Below, one piece after another: positions 20,577 through 29,667 of a DNA stretch of 64,000 nt. The stretch's first letter is position 1. Each line of letters begins with the position of its first letter. Made by a program: the position numbers and the translations under genes. This DNA is from Candidatus Colimorpha pelethequi (GTDB taxonomy: Bacteria; Bacteroidota; Bacteroidia; Bacteroidales; P3). The notes below the pieces were generated by a model. It was given only the letters and a program-made list of their open reading frames with translations. It ran no database searches and had not been told where the DNA came from. Location of the stretch: the NCBI GenBank assembly GCA_018064245.1, contig JAGHVO010000003.1:1-64000 (forward strand). Direction: 5' to 3'.

Positions 20577-21278
20577 CTACAATGCGATGTTCACGCCGAA
20601 AGTGACGTCTTGCATAAAGTCCATGATGGAGAGACCTCCAGTGCGCAAATCCATGCCGAAGCTGCTGGTGTTGTGGATGTCTTCTTTTTCGGACACCATC
20701 TTCTTGACTTGCTTGTGGCTGTAGCCGAAACCGAGAAAGCCGAGGTTGAGGTCGATGGATACTTTGTCTGTCAGTTGGTAGCTCAGTCCGGGTATGATTT
20801 TGGCGAAGAGTTCGGTGGTCTTGCCTTTGTCGATGTCTTGGTCTAAGGAAGCGTCGTCAAGGTAGGCGATATGTACTGTTCCGTTGCTTTTGTTCATTCC
20901 GGCCTGTAGTTCTGCAAAGACTCCGAACTTGTTGAATTTGATGCAGGTGTAGCGTCCGTATGCGGCAAGTTTAAAGGTGTTGTATTTCTCCTCTTCGTTG
21001 GTTGCTTCAGTATAAATGTCGGCGCCGCTGTAGTGGTTCAGGGTGTCGCCGTATTTGTAGCCAACCATCAATCCCACTTGCAGGCGGTCGTTGATCTGAT
21101 AGCCGCCGCGCAGGTCGAAGCTGAAAACGCGCTCTTTCATATTGTCGGCGCGCATCTGTCCGTCGTATTCGCTGTTGTCGTTGATAAGGCTGGCGCCGAT
21201 GGTGCCTCCGATGATGAATTGTGCTTGTGAAGTGATGGTGATGAATGCCAAAGCGGCAAGGAGTAAGACTTTTTTCAT
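20577..21278 (-). CDS. Outer membrane beta-barrel protein
   Basis: Start at MKKVLLLAALAFITITSQAQFIIGGTIGASL; alternating strands, LSYQLTDKVSIDLNLGFLGFGYSHK. Confidence 0.8.
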   Translation of the reverse strand: MKKVLLLAALAFITITSQAQFIIGGTIGASLINDNSEYDGQMRADNMKERVFSFDLRGGYQINDRLQVGLMVGYKYGDTLNHYSGADIYTEATNEEEKYNTFKLAAYGRYTCIKFNKFGVFAELQAGMNKSNGTVHIAYLDDASLDQDIDKGKTTELFAKIIPGLSYQLTDKVSIDLNLGFLGFGYSHKQVKKMVSEKEDIHNTSSFGMDLRTGGLSIMDFMQDVTFGVNIAL

Positions 21279-21402
21279 GGTTGTTTTTTTTGAATAAAAT
21301 GCAAATTTACATAAAATCTCCGAATTACACGCCGACAAATTAATATAGGAAACAATATTCTTTTCTTTTTGAGATAGCATTGTGGTCGCCTATTCCGGCC
21401 TT

Positions 21403-21515
21403 AGAAAATTTGCGTGAAGAAATTTTGACCTTCGGAGCGTAAAGAAGCGTATGTGTTTGAGCAAAGTGAGTTCATGCGCTTTAGTTTCGAAGGTTGAAAT
21501 TTTAGCAAATTTTCT
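21403..21515. repeat. Imperfect palindromic element, about 113 bp
   Basis: Left arm AGAAAATTTGCGTGAAGAAATTTTGACCTTCGGAGCGTAAAGAAGCGTATG; reverse complement of right arm AGAAAATTTGCTAAAATTTCAACCTTCGAAACTAAAGCGCATG. Confidence 0.8.
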
Positions 21516-21680
21516 ACAGCCGGGGTGTTTTCTCTTTTCAAAAGAGAAATGAAGAGGAAATCTTACAAGCAAAAGAGAAGGTCGTTCTTTCATTAATTAT
21601 GGCTCCCAATGTATATAGTTTCAAAAAATCATTGCCGACCCCTAATCACCGTCACTAATCCCTATATCAATTAATTTTCG

Positions 21681-21688
21681 TACCTTTG
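21681..21688 (+). promoter_or_regulatory. Putative -7 element TACCTTTG
   Basis: Same 22-nt core TCAATTAATTTTCGTACCTTTG as upstream of ispE. Confidence 0.55.
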
Positions 21689-21759
21689 CAATTTATCTGT
21701 GCATTGCACTTCACGGAATCAAATAACTAATCAATTCACAAACTAACAAATTCCTTCTT

Positions 21760-22974
21760 ATGAAAAAGTGCTTTATTGTTTTTGCGCTGCTTTTAGGACT
21801 TTCGTTCTCGTCCTATGCTCAATATCAATTGCTAAACCCTGGCTTTGAGGAGTGGGAGAGTAATAGCTCCAACGCGGAACCTGTTCATTGGAATTCGTTC
21901 GCTACCAGCGACGGCGTTATGGCCATTCTCGCCAGCACGCCTCACCACTATCATCGCTATGGCGGCCGACCGGGTACCGATGGTTCTTCGTTTCTTACCA
22001 TTTATTCCACTGCCATCATCGGCATTGTCGCCAATGGCAACATGACTACGGGTCGCATCCATGCCGACGAGGCAAGCGCCACTTCCCCCAACAACTACAA
22101 CTATACGCAGCGGTCCAACCCTGATTTCTCGCAGCCTTTTACGGCTACTCCCGACTCGATGTATATCTGGGTGTCGTTCTATGCTTCCGACGCCAATACT
22201 CAGGGCTCTATCTCCGCTTTCTTGCATGGTAACTGCGATTTCAGAGATCCTTCCGACAAGAACGACCACTCGAAATATGCCGCTCAGGCTGTTGCTCATT
22301 TCACTCGTACCACTTCTTCGCGCAACATCTACAACTGGCAGCAAATCAAGGTGCCTTTTGTTTATGACGGCGAAACGGAACCTGCTTATATCCTTATGTC
22401 GCTCACTACCAACATGAACCCTGGAGCTGGCGCAGCTTACGACTCGCTCTCTATCGATGACATTCAGTTCATCTACAGCTCTTGGCTCTCCGATATCAAG
22501 CTTAACGGCGCTACGTTGGATGGCTTTGCCAAGGATCGCATGCACTACGATGTGACTTTTGCCTCTGTTGAGGAGATGAATGCCGCTCAGTTCCAGTTTA
22601 TTCCTGAAGTAAATGATGCTCAAGTCAATGTGAATCCCACTAGCGCCGACTCTTCGATTTCCTATGAGGTTTCTGTCGTTGCCGAGGATGGAACCAGCCG
22701 CACCTACACCATCGATTGCACGGTGGGTACGGTGGGTATTCGTGAGGTTGCCGACAATGCTATCGCCGTCTATCCCAATCCCGCTACTTCTGTCGTAGTG
22801 GTTCGTGCCGATAATATGCGTCGCCTTACGCTTTGCAATTTGCAGGGACAGATTGTGTTGCAGCGCGACTTTGAGGCTCCCGTGGCTACATGCGAACTTG
22901 ATGTGGCTTCAATGCCCAAAGGCGTTTATGCGCTGACCATCGACGGCAACACTACAAAACTGGTGGTGGAGTGA
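21760..22974 (+). CDS. Secreted protein, probable PCMD-type domain, with T9SS type A C-terminal sorting domain
   Basis: Signal peptide; YQLLNPGFEEWES...EPVHWNSF; C-terminal AVYPNPATSVVVVRADNMRRLTLCNLQGQIVLQRDF...PKGVYALTIDGNTTKLVVE. Confidence 0.85.
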   Translation: MKKCFIVFALLLGLSFSSYAQYQLLNPGFEEWESNSSNAEPVHWNSFATSDGVMAILASTPHHYHRYGGRPGTDGSSFLTIYSTAIIGIVANGNMTTGRIHADEASATSPNNYNYTQRSNPDFSQPFTATPDSMYIWVSFYASDANTQGSISAFLHGNCDFRDPSDKNDHSKYAAQAVAHFTRTTSSRNIYNWQQIKVPFVYDGETEPAYILMSLTTNMNPGAGAAYDSLSIDDIQFIYSSWLSDIKLNGATLDGFAKDRMHYDVTFASVEEMNAAQFQFIPEVNDAQVNVNPTSADSSISYEVSVVAEDGTSRTYTIDCTVGTVGIREVADNAIAVYPNPATSVVVVRADNMRRLTLCNLQGQIVLQRDFEAPVATCELDVASMPKGVYALTIDGNTTKLVVE

Positions 22975-23046
22975 TGAGATTGAAGGTAAAGAGTTATCAT
23001 CCCCTAGTCACAAATTCCAGATCACTAATTAAAAAAAAACATAATT

Positions 23047-24054
23047 ATGGTTGATTACAAAAAAATCGGTTTGGTAAACACTCGCAAAATGTTCGCCAAA
23101 GCAGTTGATGGCGGTTACGCTATCCCCGCATTCAATTTCAACAATATGGAGCAGATGCAAGCCATCATCCAAGCCTCCGTTGAAACCAACTCTCCCGTTA
23201 TCCTTCAGGTCTCCAAGGGTGCCCGCGAATATGCCAATCAGACCTTGCTTCGCTACATGGCTGAAGGTGCTGTGGAATATGCTAAGGAACTTGGTTGCAA
23301 ACACCCCGAAATCGTGTTGCACCTCGACCACGGCGACAGCTTTGAGACTTGCAAGTCTTGCATCGACATGGGTTTCTCCAGCGTCATGATCGACGGCTCC
23401 AGCCTTCCTTACGACGAGAACGTTGCTGTTACCAAGAAGGTTGTGGAATATGCTCATCAGTTCGACGTTACCGTTGAAGGTGAACTCGGTGTTCTCGCTG
23501 GCGTTGAAGACGAAGTCTCCGCTGCCGAAAGCCACTACACCAAGCCTGAAGAGGTTATTGATTTCGTTACCAAGACGGGTGTTGATTCTCTCGCCATCTC
23601 CATCGGAACCAGCCACGGCGCTTACAAGTTCACTCCCGAACAGTGCACCGTTGACCCCGAGACGGGTCGTCTGCTGCCTCCTCCTTTGGCTTTCGACGTT
23701 CTCGAAGCCATTGAGAAGAAGCTCCCCGGTTTCCCCATCGTACTCCATGGTTCCAGCTCTGTTCCTCAGGAAGAGGTTGACACTATCAACGCCAACGGCG
23801 GCTGCCTCAAGGCTGCTGTAGGTATTCCCGAAGAACAGCTCCGCAAGGCTTCCAAGAGCGCTGTCTGCAAGATTAACATCGACTCCGACAGCCGTCTCGC
23901 TATGACCGCTGCCATCCGCAAGACTCTTGCCGAGAAACCCGCCGAGTTTGACCCCCGCAAATACCTCAAGCCCGCTCGCGAAAGCATGAAGAAACTCTAC
24001 ATGCACAAAATCGTCAACGTGCTCGGATCCAACGACAAACTCATCGAAATGTAA
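23047..24054 (+). CDS. fba: Class II fructose-bisphosphate aldolase
   Basis: AIPAFNFNNMEQMQAII; HLDHGDSFETCKSCIDMGFSSVMIDGS; VEGELGVLAGVEDEV; AISIGTSHGAYKF; VLHGSSSVPQEEVDTIN. Confidence 0.96.
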   Translation: MVDYKKIGLVNTRKMFAKAVDGGYAIPAFNFNNMEQMQAIIQASVETNSPVILQVSKGAREYANQTLLRYMAEGAVEYAKELGCKHPEIVLHLDHGDSFETCKSCIDMGFSSVMIDGSSLPYDENVAVTKKVVEYAHQFDVTVEGELGVLAGVEDEVSAAESHYTKPEEVIDFVTKTGVDSLAISIGTSHGAYKFTPEQCTVDPETGRLLPPPLAFDVLEAIEKKLPGFPIVLHGSSSVPQEEVDTINANGGCLKAAVGIPEEQLRKASKSAVCKINIDSDSRLAMTAAIRKTLAEKPAEFDPRKYLKPARESMKKLYMHKIVNVLGSNDKLIEM

Positions 24055-24075
24055 TTTCTTTTCGAGATAATACAA

Positions 24076-24106
24076 ACGAGGGCGGCAGGAATCCTGCCGC
24101 CCTCGT
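24076..24106. terminator. Intrinsic terminator after fba
   Basis: ACGAGGGCGGCAGGA-a-TCCTGCCGCCCTCGT: near-perfect 15-bp stem; only a short, interrupted T run follows. Confidence 0.8.
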
Positions 24107-24148
24107 TGTATTAGATTGGTTTATAAGATAAACCAACGAAAGAATGTG

Positions 24149-24445
24149 TCAATGCTGGAATCTTTCTTCTTTTACAAATCGTTTTAGCATAAAGGTGAGA
24201 AAGTAGGGGAATGTAATGAGGTTGCCATTTTGTCCGATATTCTTGTATCCCAGTTTGATGCCAAATTTGATGTCGGGATATGACTTGTGGTCGTCCAAAA
24301 GTTTACGTAGCGACTTGGTCGCTTTGTCTTGAGACTTAACCTCTATGCTATTTTCTTGATGCATAGAGACATTATTTTCACAAAATTCCGATGTTTTTAG
24401 GATCAATTTCCACAAAATTCCAAGACTTTTGTTGTGTTTTTCCAC
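24149..24445 (-). pseudogene. C-terminal remnant of an AAA ATPase (DUF4143 family), preceded by 32-bp-period repeats
   Basis: SIEVKSQDKATKSLRKLLDDHKSYPDIKFGIKLGYKNIGQNGNLITFPYFLTFMLKRF resembles the C-terminus of DUF4143 ATPases; no N-terminal ATPase region present. Confidence 0.7.
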
Positions 24446-24455
24446 AAAATTCCAA
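24374..24455. repeat. Three direct repeats, 32-bp period (minus strand TTGGAATTTTGTGGAAA)
   Basis: Minus strand: ttggaattttgtggaaaaacacaacaaaagtc / ttggaattttgtggaaattgatcctaaaaaca / tcggaattttgtgaaaat; coordinates approximate by a few nt. Confidence 0.8.
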
Positions 24456-24565
24456 AAATATTTTAAAGAATAGTGTCTCCCCGATGGAAATGATGGCTAT
24501 TTATAGAGTGGTTTTTGTGGTCGATAATTTGCCCACAAAATATGGGAACTTGGTGCATACTTGTT

Positions 24566-25843
24566 TTAGTTTTTCAGGCATCCGATAGGTACTACAAGGA
24601 CTCCGTCTTTCCTTCGATAGGCGTAGGACCCTACAGCCGTAAGGACCATCATGAACGAGGGAACATGCATCTTTGTGGTGTCTATCTTTTTCGACAAGGC
24701 TATCAGATTTGCCGCACCTTCATTGATTTTTGTCTCTCCTCCAAGTTTGATTTCGATGAGTCCATAATCTCCATTGCGCAAATGGACTATGGCATCACAT
24801 TCGTTTCCCTTGGAGTCTCGGTAATGATATACGTTGCCATCCAAAGCGTCGGCATAAATTCGCAAATCCCGCACGGCCATGTTTTCAAAAAAGAGTCCGA
24901 ATGACTCTAAGTCGGCCAATAGCTCTTTGGGACCGATGCCTAGTGATGCGGTTCCGATGCTGGGATCTACAAAATGTCGTGTCATACTTGTCCGTATTGC
25001 GGTTCTGCTTCTTAGGTTGGGATTCCACGCAGGAATGTCTTCAATGACGAACATGTTTTGAAGTGCATTGTGGTAATCGGCAACGGTGTCGTCACTAATG
25101 GAACTGCTGTCGTTGGCTTGTATGTCTTTGCATATAGTGGTGAATGGTACCGCTTGAGCCAAATTCCGTGTGTAGGAACGCAATATCATTTTAGTTCTTT
25201 CGGTTGACCGTCGGATGCTGTCTATGCGATGGATGTCGGTGTTGACAACGGCATCGTAATAGTCGAAGGCTTGGTCGAGTGCGATGCTCCCTTTGTGGAC
25301 AGTGGCTTGTGGCCAACCTCCACGACATAGCAAGTAGGCTATTTGCTCAAGTTCCAATTCGTTAGATGTTATTTCAATGTCTTGGTTTTGGAAGAGTGTT
25401 TCTAGTGAAACAGTACCTTTTGATTCCCCGGATTCGTATAGACTCATAGTTCGCATTCTCAATCGGGAAATACGTCCAGTACCACTATGCACAAATTGAT
25501 TTGCATCGGGTGGAACAGATGATCCTGTTAGAATGAATTGTCCGAATTCACCTCTACGATCCACTTCAGATCGTACGGAGTCCCACAACTCTGGCAATAC
25601 TTGCCATTCGTCAATAAGACGAGGTGTTTGGCCTTGCAAAAGTACTTTTGTATTTATTTCGGCTATTTGACGACTTTGTTTCAGTATTTCGCTGTCCCCT
25701 AAATTGAGAACGCTCCCCGAATGCTGACTTGCCGATGTCGTTTTCCCACACCATTTGGGACCTTCAATCAAGACTGCTCCTTTGCCTTGTAGTTTACGAA
25801 TTAAAAGGGCATCGGATATCCGTTTTTTGTACTTCATTTGCAA
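24566..25843 (-). CDS. AAA family ATPase with C-terminal DUF4143 domain
   Basis: GAVLIEGPKWCGKTTSASQHSGS Walker A; PRLIDEWQVLPELWDSVRSEVDRRGEFGQFILTGSS; C-terminal FENMAVRDLRIYADALDGNVYHYRDSKGNECDAIVHLRNGDYGLIEIKLGG. Confidence 0.93.
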   Translation of the reverse strand: MQMKYKKRISDALLIRKLQGKGAVLIEGPKWCGKTTSASQHSGSVLNLGDSEILKQSRQIAEINTKVLLQGQTPRLIDEWQVLPELWDSVRSEVDRRGEFGQFILTGSSVPPDANQFVHSGTGRISRLRMRTMSLYESGESKGTVSLETLFQNQDIEITSNELELEQIAYLLCRGGWPQATVHKGSIALDQAFDYYDAVVNTDIHRIDSIRRSTERTKMILRSYTRNLAQAVPFTTICKDIQANDSSSISDDTVADYHNALQNMFVIEDIPAWNPNLRSRTAIRTSMTRHFVDPSIGTASLGIGPKELLADLESFGLFFENMAVRDLRIYADALDGNVYHYRDSKGNECDAIVHLRNGDYGLIEIKLGGETKINEGAANLIALSKKIDTTKMHVPSFMMVLTAVGSYAYRRKDGVLVVPIGCLKN

Positions 25844-25904
25844 AACTTATTTATTTTGCAAAGATACACATTTATTTTTGATTATGAATAAATAATCTGT
25901 AATA

Positions 25905-26008
25905 TTCGGGAAGTTGACCTATTTTTATTCGGGAAGTTGATCTAATCTTATTCGGGAAGTTGACCTATTTTTATTCGGGAAGTTGACCCGATTTTGTTCG
26001 GGAAGTTG
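25905..26008. repeat. Five direct repeats at exactly 23-bp period upstream of the AAA/DUF4143 gene
   Basis: Core ttcgggaagttg starts at 25905, 25928, 25951, 25974, 25997; minus-strand unit GTCAACTTCCCGAATAAAAATAG; lies directly upstream of a TATCTTTG promoter on the minus strand. Confidence 0.97.
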
Positions 26009-26082
26009 TGCTTTTGGAAAAATCCAAATGGTTCTTTTCTTTTTTGCCAATGGGATGAATCCATTGGTAAAAGTTGCTCCGC

Positions 26083-29000
26083 CTATGGCACTATTATTTT
26101 TTGTGCGGATGTGGTGTCGAATCTGATGAAGTAGATGCCTTGATGGGGAAGTTGAATGGTTTCCGTTGTTGTGGCTGTGGCTTTATGGATTATGATGCGT
26201 CCAAGCGCATCTACTACATCCAGAGTCCGCCCTTCGGCATTCTTGATGGTCAGTTTACGTCCTTCGGTATAGATGCGTATTGGCGACTGTATGTCGGAAA
26301 TACCTTGGGTTTGTCTGAACTCTGCAATAATGGTGGTGTCGCTCGCTACGATTAGGGTGTAGGGATTCTGTGTTTCGCCGTTGTCCCAATGGTCGAATTG
26401 ATAACCTTCGGCGGGAATGGCGTTCAGCGTGATTGTGTCGCCTTCGGGGTAGGTGCCTCCTCCAATGACGTAACCTTGTTGTTCGTTGGCGGAATGGGCT
26501 GTTACGGTGAAGAATCTCTCCTCGGGAACGATTGTGAGATGGATGGTCACCAGCGAGTCGCAGCCTTCTTGGCTGCTCAGCTGTCGCACTATGGTGGTGG
26601 TTGAGTCATACTGCACGCCATCGATTGTGTAGGGTCCTTGCGATGCAATGGTGGTGTCGTATGATGTGCTGTGGTTCACGGTCAGTATCAGCGTTACTGT
26701 GGAGTCGCAGCCTTGCGCTGTTGTGGTGGTGTAGGTGGCTGCTGAGGTACTGGCGTAATACCAGTTTTCGTTCCACAGTACGCTGTCGCAGGATTCAAGA
26801 ATCTCGATCCCATTGTGGGTTTCGGGAACAAAGGTTGCTGTGTAGGTGATGTCGCCCATAACGGTAACGGTGCGTGGATTTTGGGTGTTTCCGTCTTGCC
26901 AATGGGAGAATGCGTAACAATTGTTGGGTTGTGCCTGAATCGTTGTTTGGCTTCCTTCTTCAAAGCTGCCGCCTCCTGTTACGGTTCCCATTGTTTCGGA
27001 TTCGGATGTCACTGTTATCGTGTGGTTTGGATGTGGTTGCCCTACTAGTTGTATGTCATCTACATAGAAATAATATCCATGGTTGGTGGTGTAATGAATG
27101 GCAATGTATTTTGCTTCGGCGGGAATGTGTACCTGGATTGTGTCCCAGATATTGCTGTTGGCTGAATGGCTTCGAACGACGTGGGTGAAACTGACGGCGT
27201 TGTTGTTGGTCGTGGAATATTCGATGTTGAATGTCTCTGTCGTCCCTTGACAGCGATAGCTAAGGGTCATATCGATGGCATTGTTTGTCATCATGCGAGG
27301 AGAGATGAGGTATTGGTCGTAGGCGGGGGAATAATTTTGACTGCAGAACTGGAAATAGTCGTATGTTCCCCACATGCTGCTTTGGCTGATGACGGTCAGG
27401 GCGTCGGCGTTGGAGGTCGATGCGCTATATGTTGTCCAGCAGTCGAGCCCTTGGCTGAAGTCTTGTGTGGCGGGTAGGGTGGAGATGCTACAACCCGAGA
27501 AATAAGCGGTATAGGTTGCCGTTGTGGTTGCCGAAAAGGTTCGTGGATTGTCGGTGTTGCCGTCGTTCCAGTGGTCGAAGATATTGTCGCCCGTGGGTAT
27601 GGCGGTGAGGGTACATGTTTCTCCCATCGCATAGTGTCCTCCTCCTTGCACTGCGCCTTGGGTGGTGTCGGCGGCATTGGCTGTGATTACTACATCGGTG
27701 GGTTGACTGAAGATGGCTCGGCACATGACGGTCATGTCGGTGAGTTGCGACCATACTACGCCGTTGGTGGAGGTCCAGCCTCCATCTTGGTTGCCGCAAT
27801 AGGTGGTTACGGGTATGGGATAGTTGTTTCCTACGCCGCGTCCCACAATCCACAAATTGCTGCTGTTGGTGATGGGTACCAACTGGGAAAAGCGGAGTGT
27901 CTCCCATTGGTTGGAACCGGGAAGGTGAAAGGTCTCTTCATAGACTTGCGTTCCTGGTGAATAATTGTCTCCTGCGTAAATGCGTATGGTATAGTCGCCT
28001 TCGTAGGGATTGAACAATTGTACGCTTTTGAGTGATTGTCCTGCTGGAAGATCGGATGCATTTACCTTGATGGCGAAGTAGTGGTTCATCAGATTGCCTT
28101 CGTGGGAGTTGCCGCAATAAGCGATGGTGTCTCCTACTACGGGGACGATATGTGCTGTTAGATTGACATCTCCGTTGGCCCAAAATTGGCGTGGTAGTTT
28201 GCGTGATCCGTCACTCCATTTTTCGAATCGATAGCCGTCATCGGTTGTGACGGAGAGCGTGACTTGGTCTGTGAAATTCTGATAGGTTCCGGTTCCTGTT
28301 ATGGTGGCGTGGCTTGGGTTGTCGGCGTTGGCGGCAACTATTGCCGTGGTGGCTGTGGTTCTGGATGCGGGGCGTATGCCAAAGACCGCCATATTGTCGA
28401 GGTTGAATGTCGTGGAGGTGTTGGTTCCGATGCCGCCGACACTTGGATTGAGTGAGCCTATGGTAAAATAGCCATCGCTGGTGCCGCCCCATCCCCAGTT
28501 GAAATGGAATCGGTCTTGTGAATCGTATCCATCACAGACAAAGCAATGTCCTCCTGAAAGGTCAAACCCTGAATAGACTACGGGTCTGGCGCTGTCGAGT
28601 TCGGTGCGTAGCATGGCTTTCCAAAGGTCGTCTCCCATACCATTGAGTCGCGCTCCGAAAAGTTGCGGATGATAGTCAAAATATTGGCGCAATGCGTTTT
28701 CTACGCATGGGTAGGTGAGTCCTGCCCGGGATACGATATCTGCGGCGCTTCCTCCTGACGAGGAAAGTCCATAGTTGGTGACGATCGACACGCCTACATG
28801 GTACATCAGTGTTGCTACGGCTTGCACTTGTTGACTTGTGCTTGTGGCATTCAGCGCATTGGGCATATTGGCCCAGTCGTAGGTGGCCGCTCCAAAATTG
28901 GCACTTTGCATGCCGTAGGTGGGGTGGTTGTAGCTTTCTGCCCCCATTCCTTGGACGGGGTGGTTCCAGTATTTCATCACTTGTGCCATGGCGGTGGCTA

Positions 29001-29529
29001 CGCATCCTGTCGCGGTATGTTGATTTGTGGAAGCATCGATGGGACAAAGATTGTTATAATAGGTTCCTTGACTCCAGGTGGTTGTGAGAAGTGGAGCTAC
29101 GACTGTGGTTAGTGCGGTTTTCGTGGTTTCTGCCTCTCGGTAGCGTTTCCATTCGGCGGTAACCTGTTGTGAGGGTTGCACTGCGTGTTGAACCAGCTGG
29201 CAGATTTCCCAAGCATATCCGTTGAGCCAGTCTTGTACATTGGAGGGTAGGGGAACCAGGAAATCAGATGTGGCTGAGTATCCTAAAATGGGCAAAGCGC
29301 AATCATCGGCCGATACAATGACGAAACCTCCCTCGGGGTTGGCAAAGACATATAGCTCGGCTATTCCAACTGATTCCGAAATGTTGGTCATCCCTTCCCA
29401 TTTGCCTAATGAATTGGTTCGCCAGAAATTTGCTGCTACAAGTGCTGCTTGTTCTGGTTCGACTGGTTTTGAACTCGCCGCGAATGCAAGCATCAATAAT
29501 GCTACAAGGATTATGCTTTTCTTTTTCAT
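26083..29529 (-). CDS. C10 (streptopain/SpeB-like) cysteine protease with InlB-like repeats and T9SS type A sorting domain
   Basis: Start reassigned to MKKKSIILVALLMLAFAASS; TATGCVATAMAQVMKYWNHP (Cys), GGHCFVCDGYDSQDRFHFNWGWGG (His); C-terminal GRTLDVVDALGRIIIHK...LPHQGIYFIRFDTTSAQKIIVP. Confidence 0.92.
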   Translation of the reverse strand: MKKKSIILVALLMLAFAASSKPVEPEQAALVAANFWRTNSLGKWEGMTNISESVGIAELYVFANPEGGFVIVSADDCALPILGYSATSDFLVPLPSNVQDWLNGYAWEICQLVQHAVQPSQQVTAEWKRYREAETTKTALTTVVAPLLTTTWSQGTYYNNLCPIDASTNQHTATGCVATAMAQVMKYWNHPVQGMGAESYNHPTYGMQSANFGAATYDWANMPNALNATSTSQQVQAVATLMYHVGVSIVTNYGLSSSGGSAADIVSRAGLTYPCVENALRQYFDYHPQLFGARLNGMGDDLWKAMLRTELDSARPVVYSGFDLSGGHCFVCDGYDSQDRFHFNWGWGGTSDGYFTIGSLNPSVGGIGTNTSTTFNLDNMAVFGIRPASRTTATTAIVAANADNPSHATITGTGTYQNFTDQVTLSVTTDDGYRFEKWSDGSRKLPRQFWANGDVNLTAHIVPVVGDTIAYCGNSHEGNLMNHYFAIKVNASDLPAGQSLKSVQLFNPYEGDYTIRIYAGDNYSPGTQVYEETFHLPGSNQWETLRFSQLVPITNSSNLWIVGRGVGNNYPIPVTTYCGNQDGGWTSTNGVVWSQLTDMTVMCRAIFSQPTDVVITANAADTTQGAVQGGGHYAMGETCTLTAIPTGDNIFDHWNDGNTDNPRTFSATTTATYTAYFSGCSISTLPATQDFSQGLDCWTTYSASTSNADALTVISQSSMWGTYDYFQFCSQNYSPAYDQYLISPRMMTNNAIDMTLSYRCQGTTETFNIEYSTTNNNAVSFTHVVRSHSANSNIWDTIQVHIPAEAKYIAIHYTTNHGYYFYVDDIQLVGQPHPNHTITVTSESETMGTVTGGGSFEEGSQTTIQAQPNNCYAFSHWQDGNTQNPRTVTVMGDITYTATFVPETHNGIEILESCDSVLWNENWYYASTSAATYTTTTAQGCDSTVTLILTVNHSTSYDTTIASQGPYTIDGVQYDSTTTIVRQLSSQEGCDSLVTIHLTIVPEERFFTVTAHSANEQQGYVIGGGTYPEGDTITLNAIPAEGYQFDHWDNGETQNPYTLIVASDTTIIAEFRQTQGISDIQSPIRIYTEGRKLTIKNAEGRTLDVVDALGRIIIHKATATTTETIQLPHQGIYFIRFDTTSAQKIIVP

Positions 29530-29667
29530 TGTCCCAATAATATATAAGAATCGCAACTTGCGTTTCTTGAATCTTATTAAAGTTGTTTGGATGTTGGATA
29601 CTCGTAGGACGCTTACCAATGGTGAGCTGTCCTCATTTCTCAATAAATGGATGTATGTTCATTGCAT

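Noticed and set aside
21390-21593. 67-aa minus-strand ORF as a real gene
   Set aside because: It coincides almost entirely with the imperfect palindrome and has no signal for translation.
23029-24075. 348-aa minus-strand ORF antisense to fba
   Set aside because: Shadow ORF opposite a highly conserved aldolase.
25905-26008. CRISPR array interpretation of the 23-bp repeats
   Set aside because: There are no unique spacers: the whole 23-bp unit repeats head to tail, and there are no cas genes nearby.
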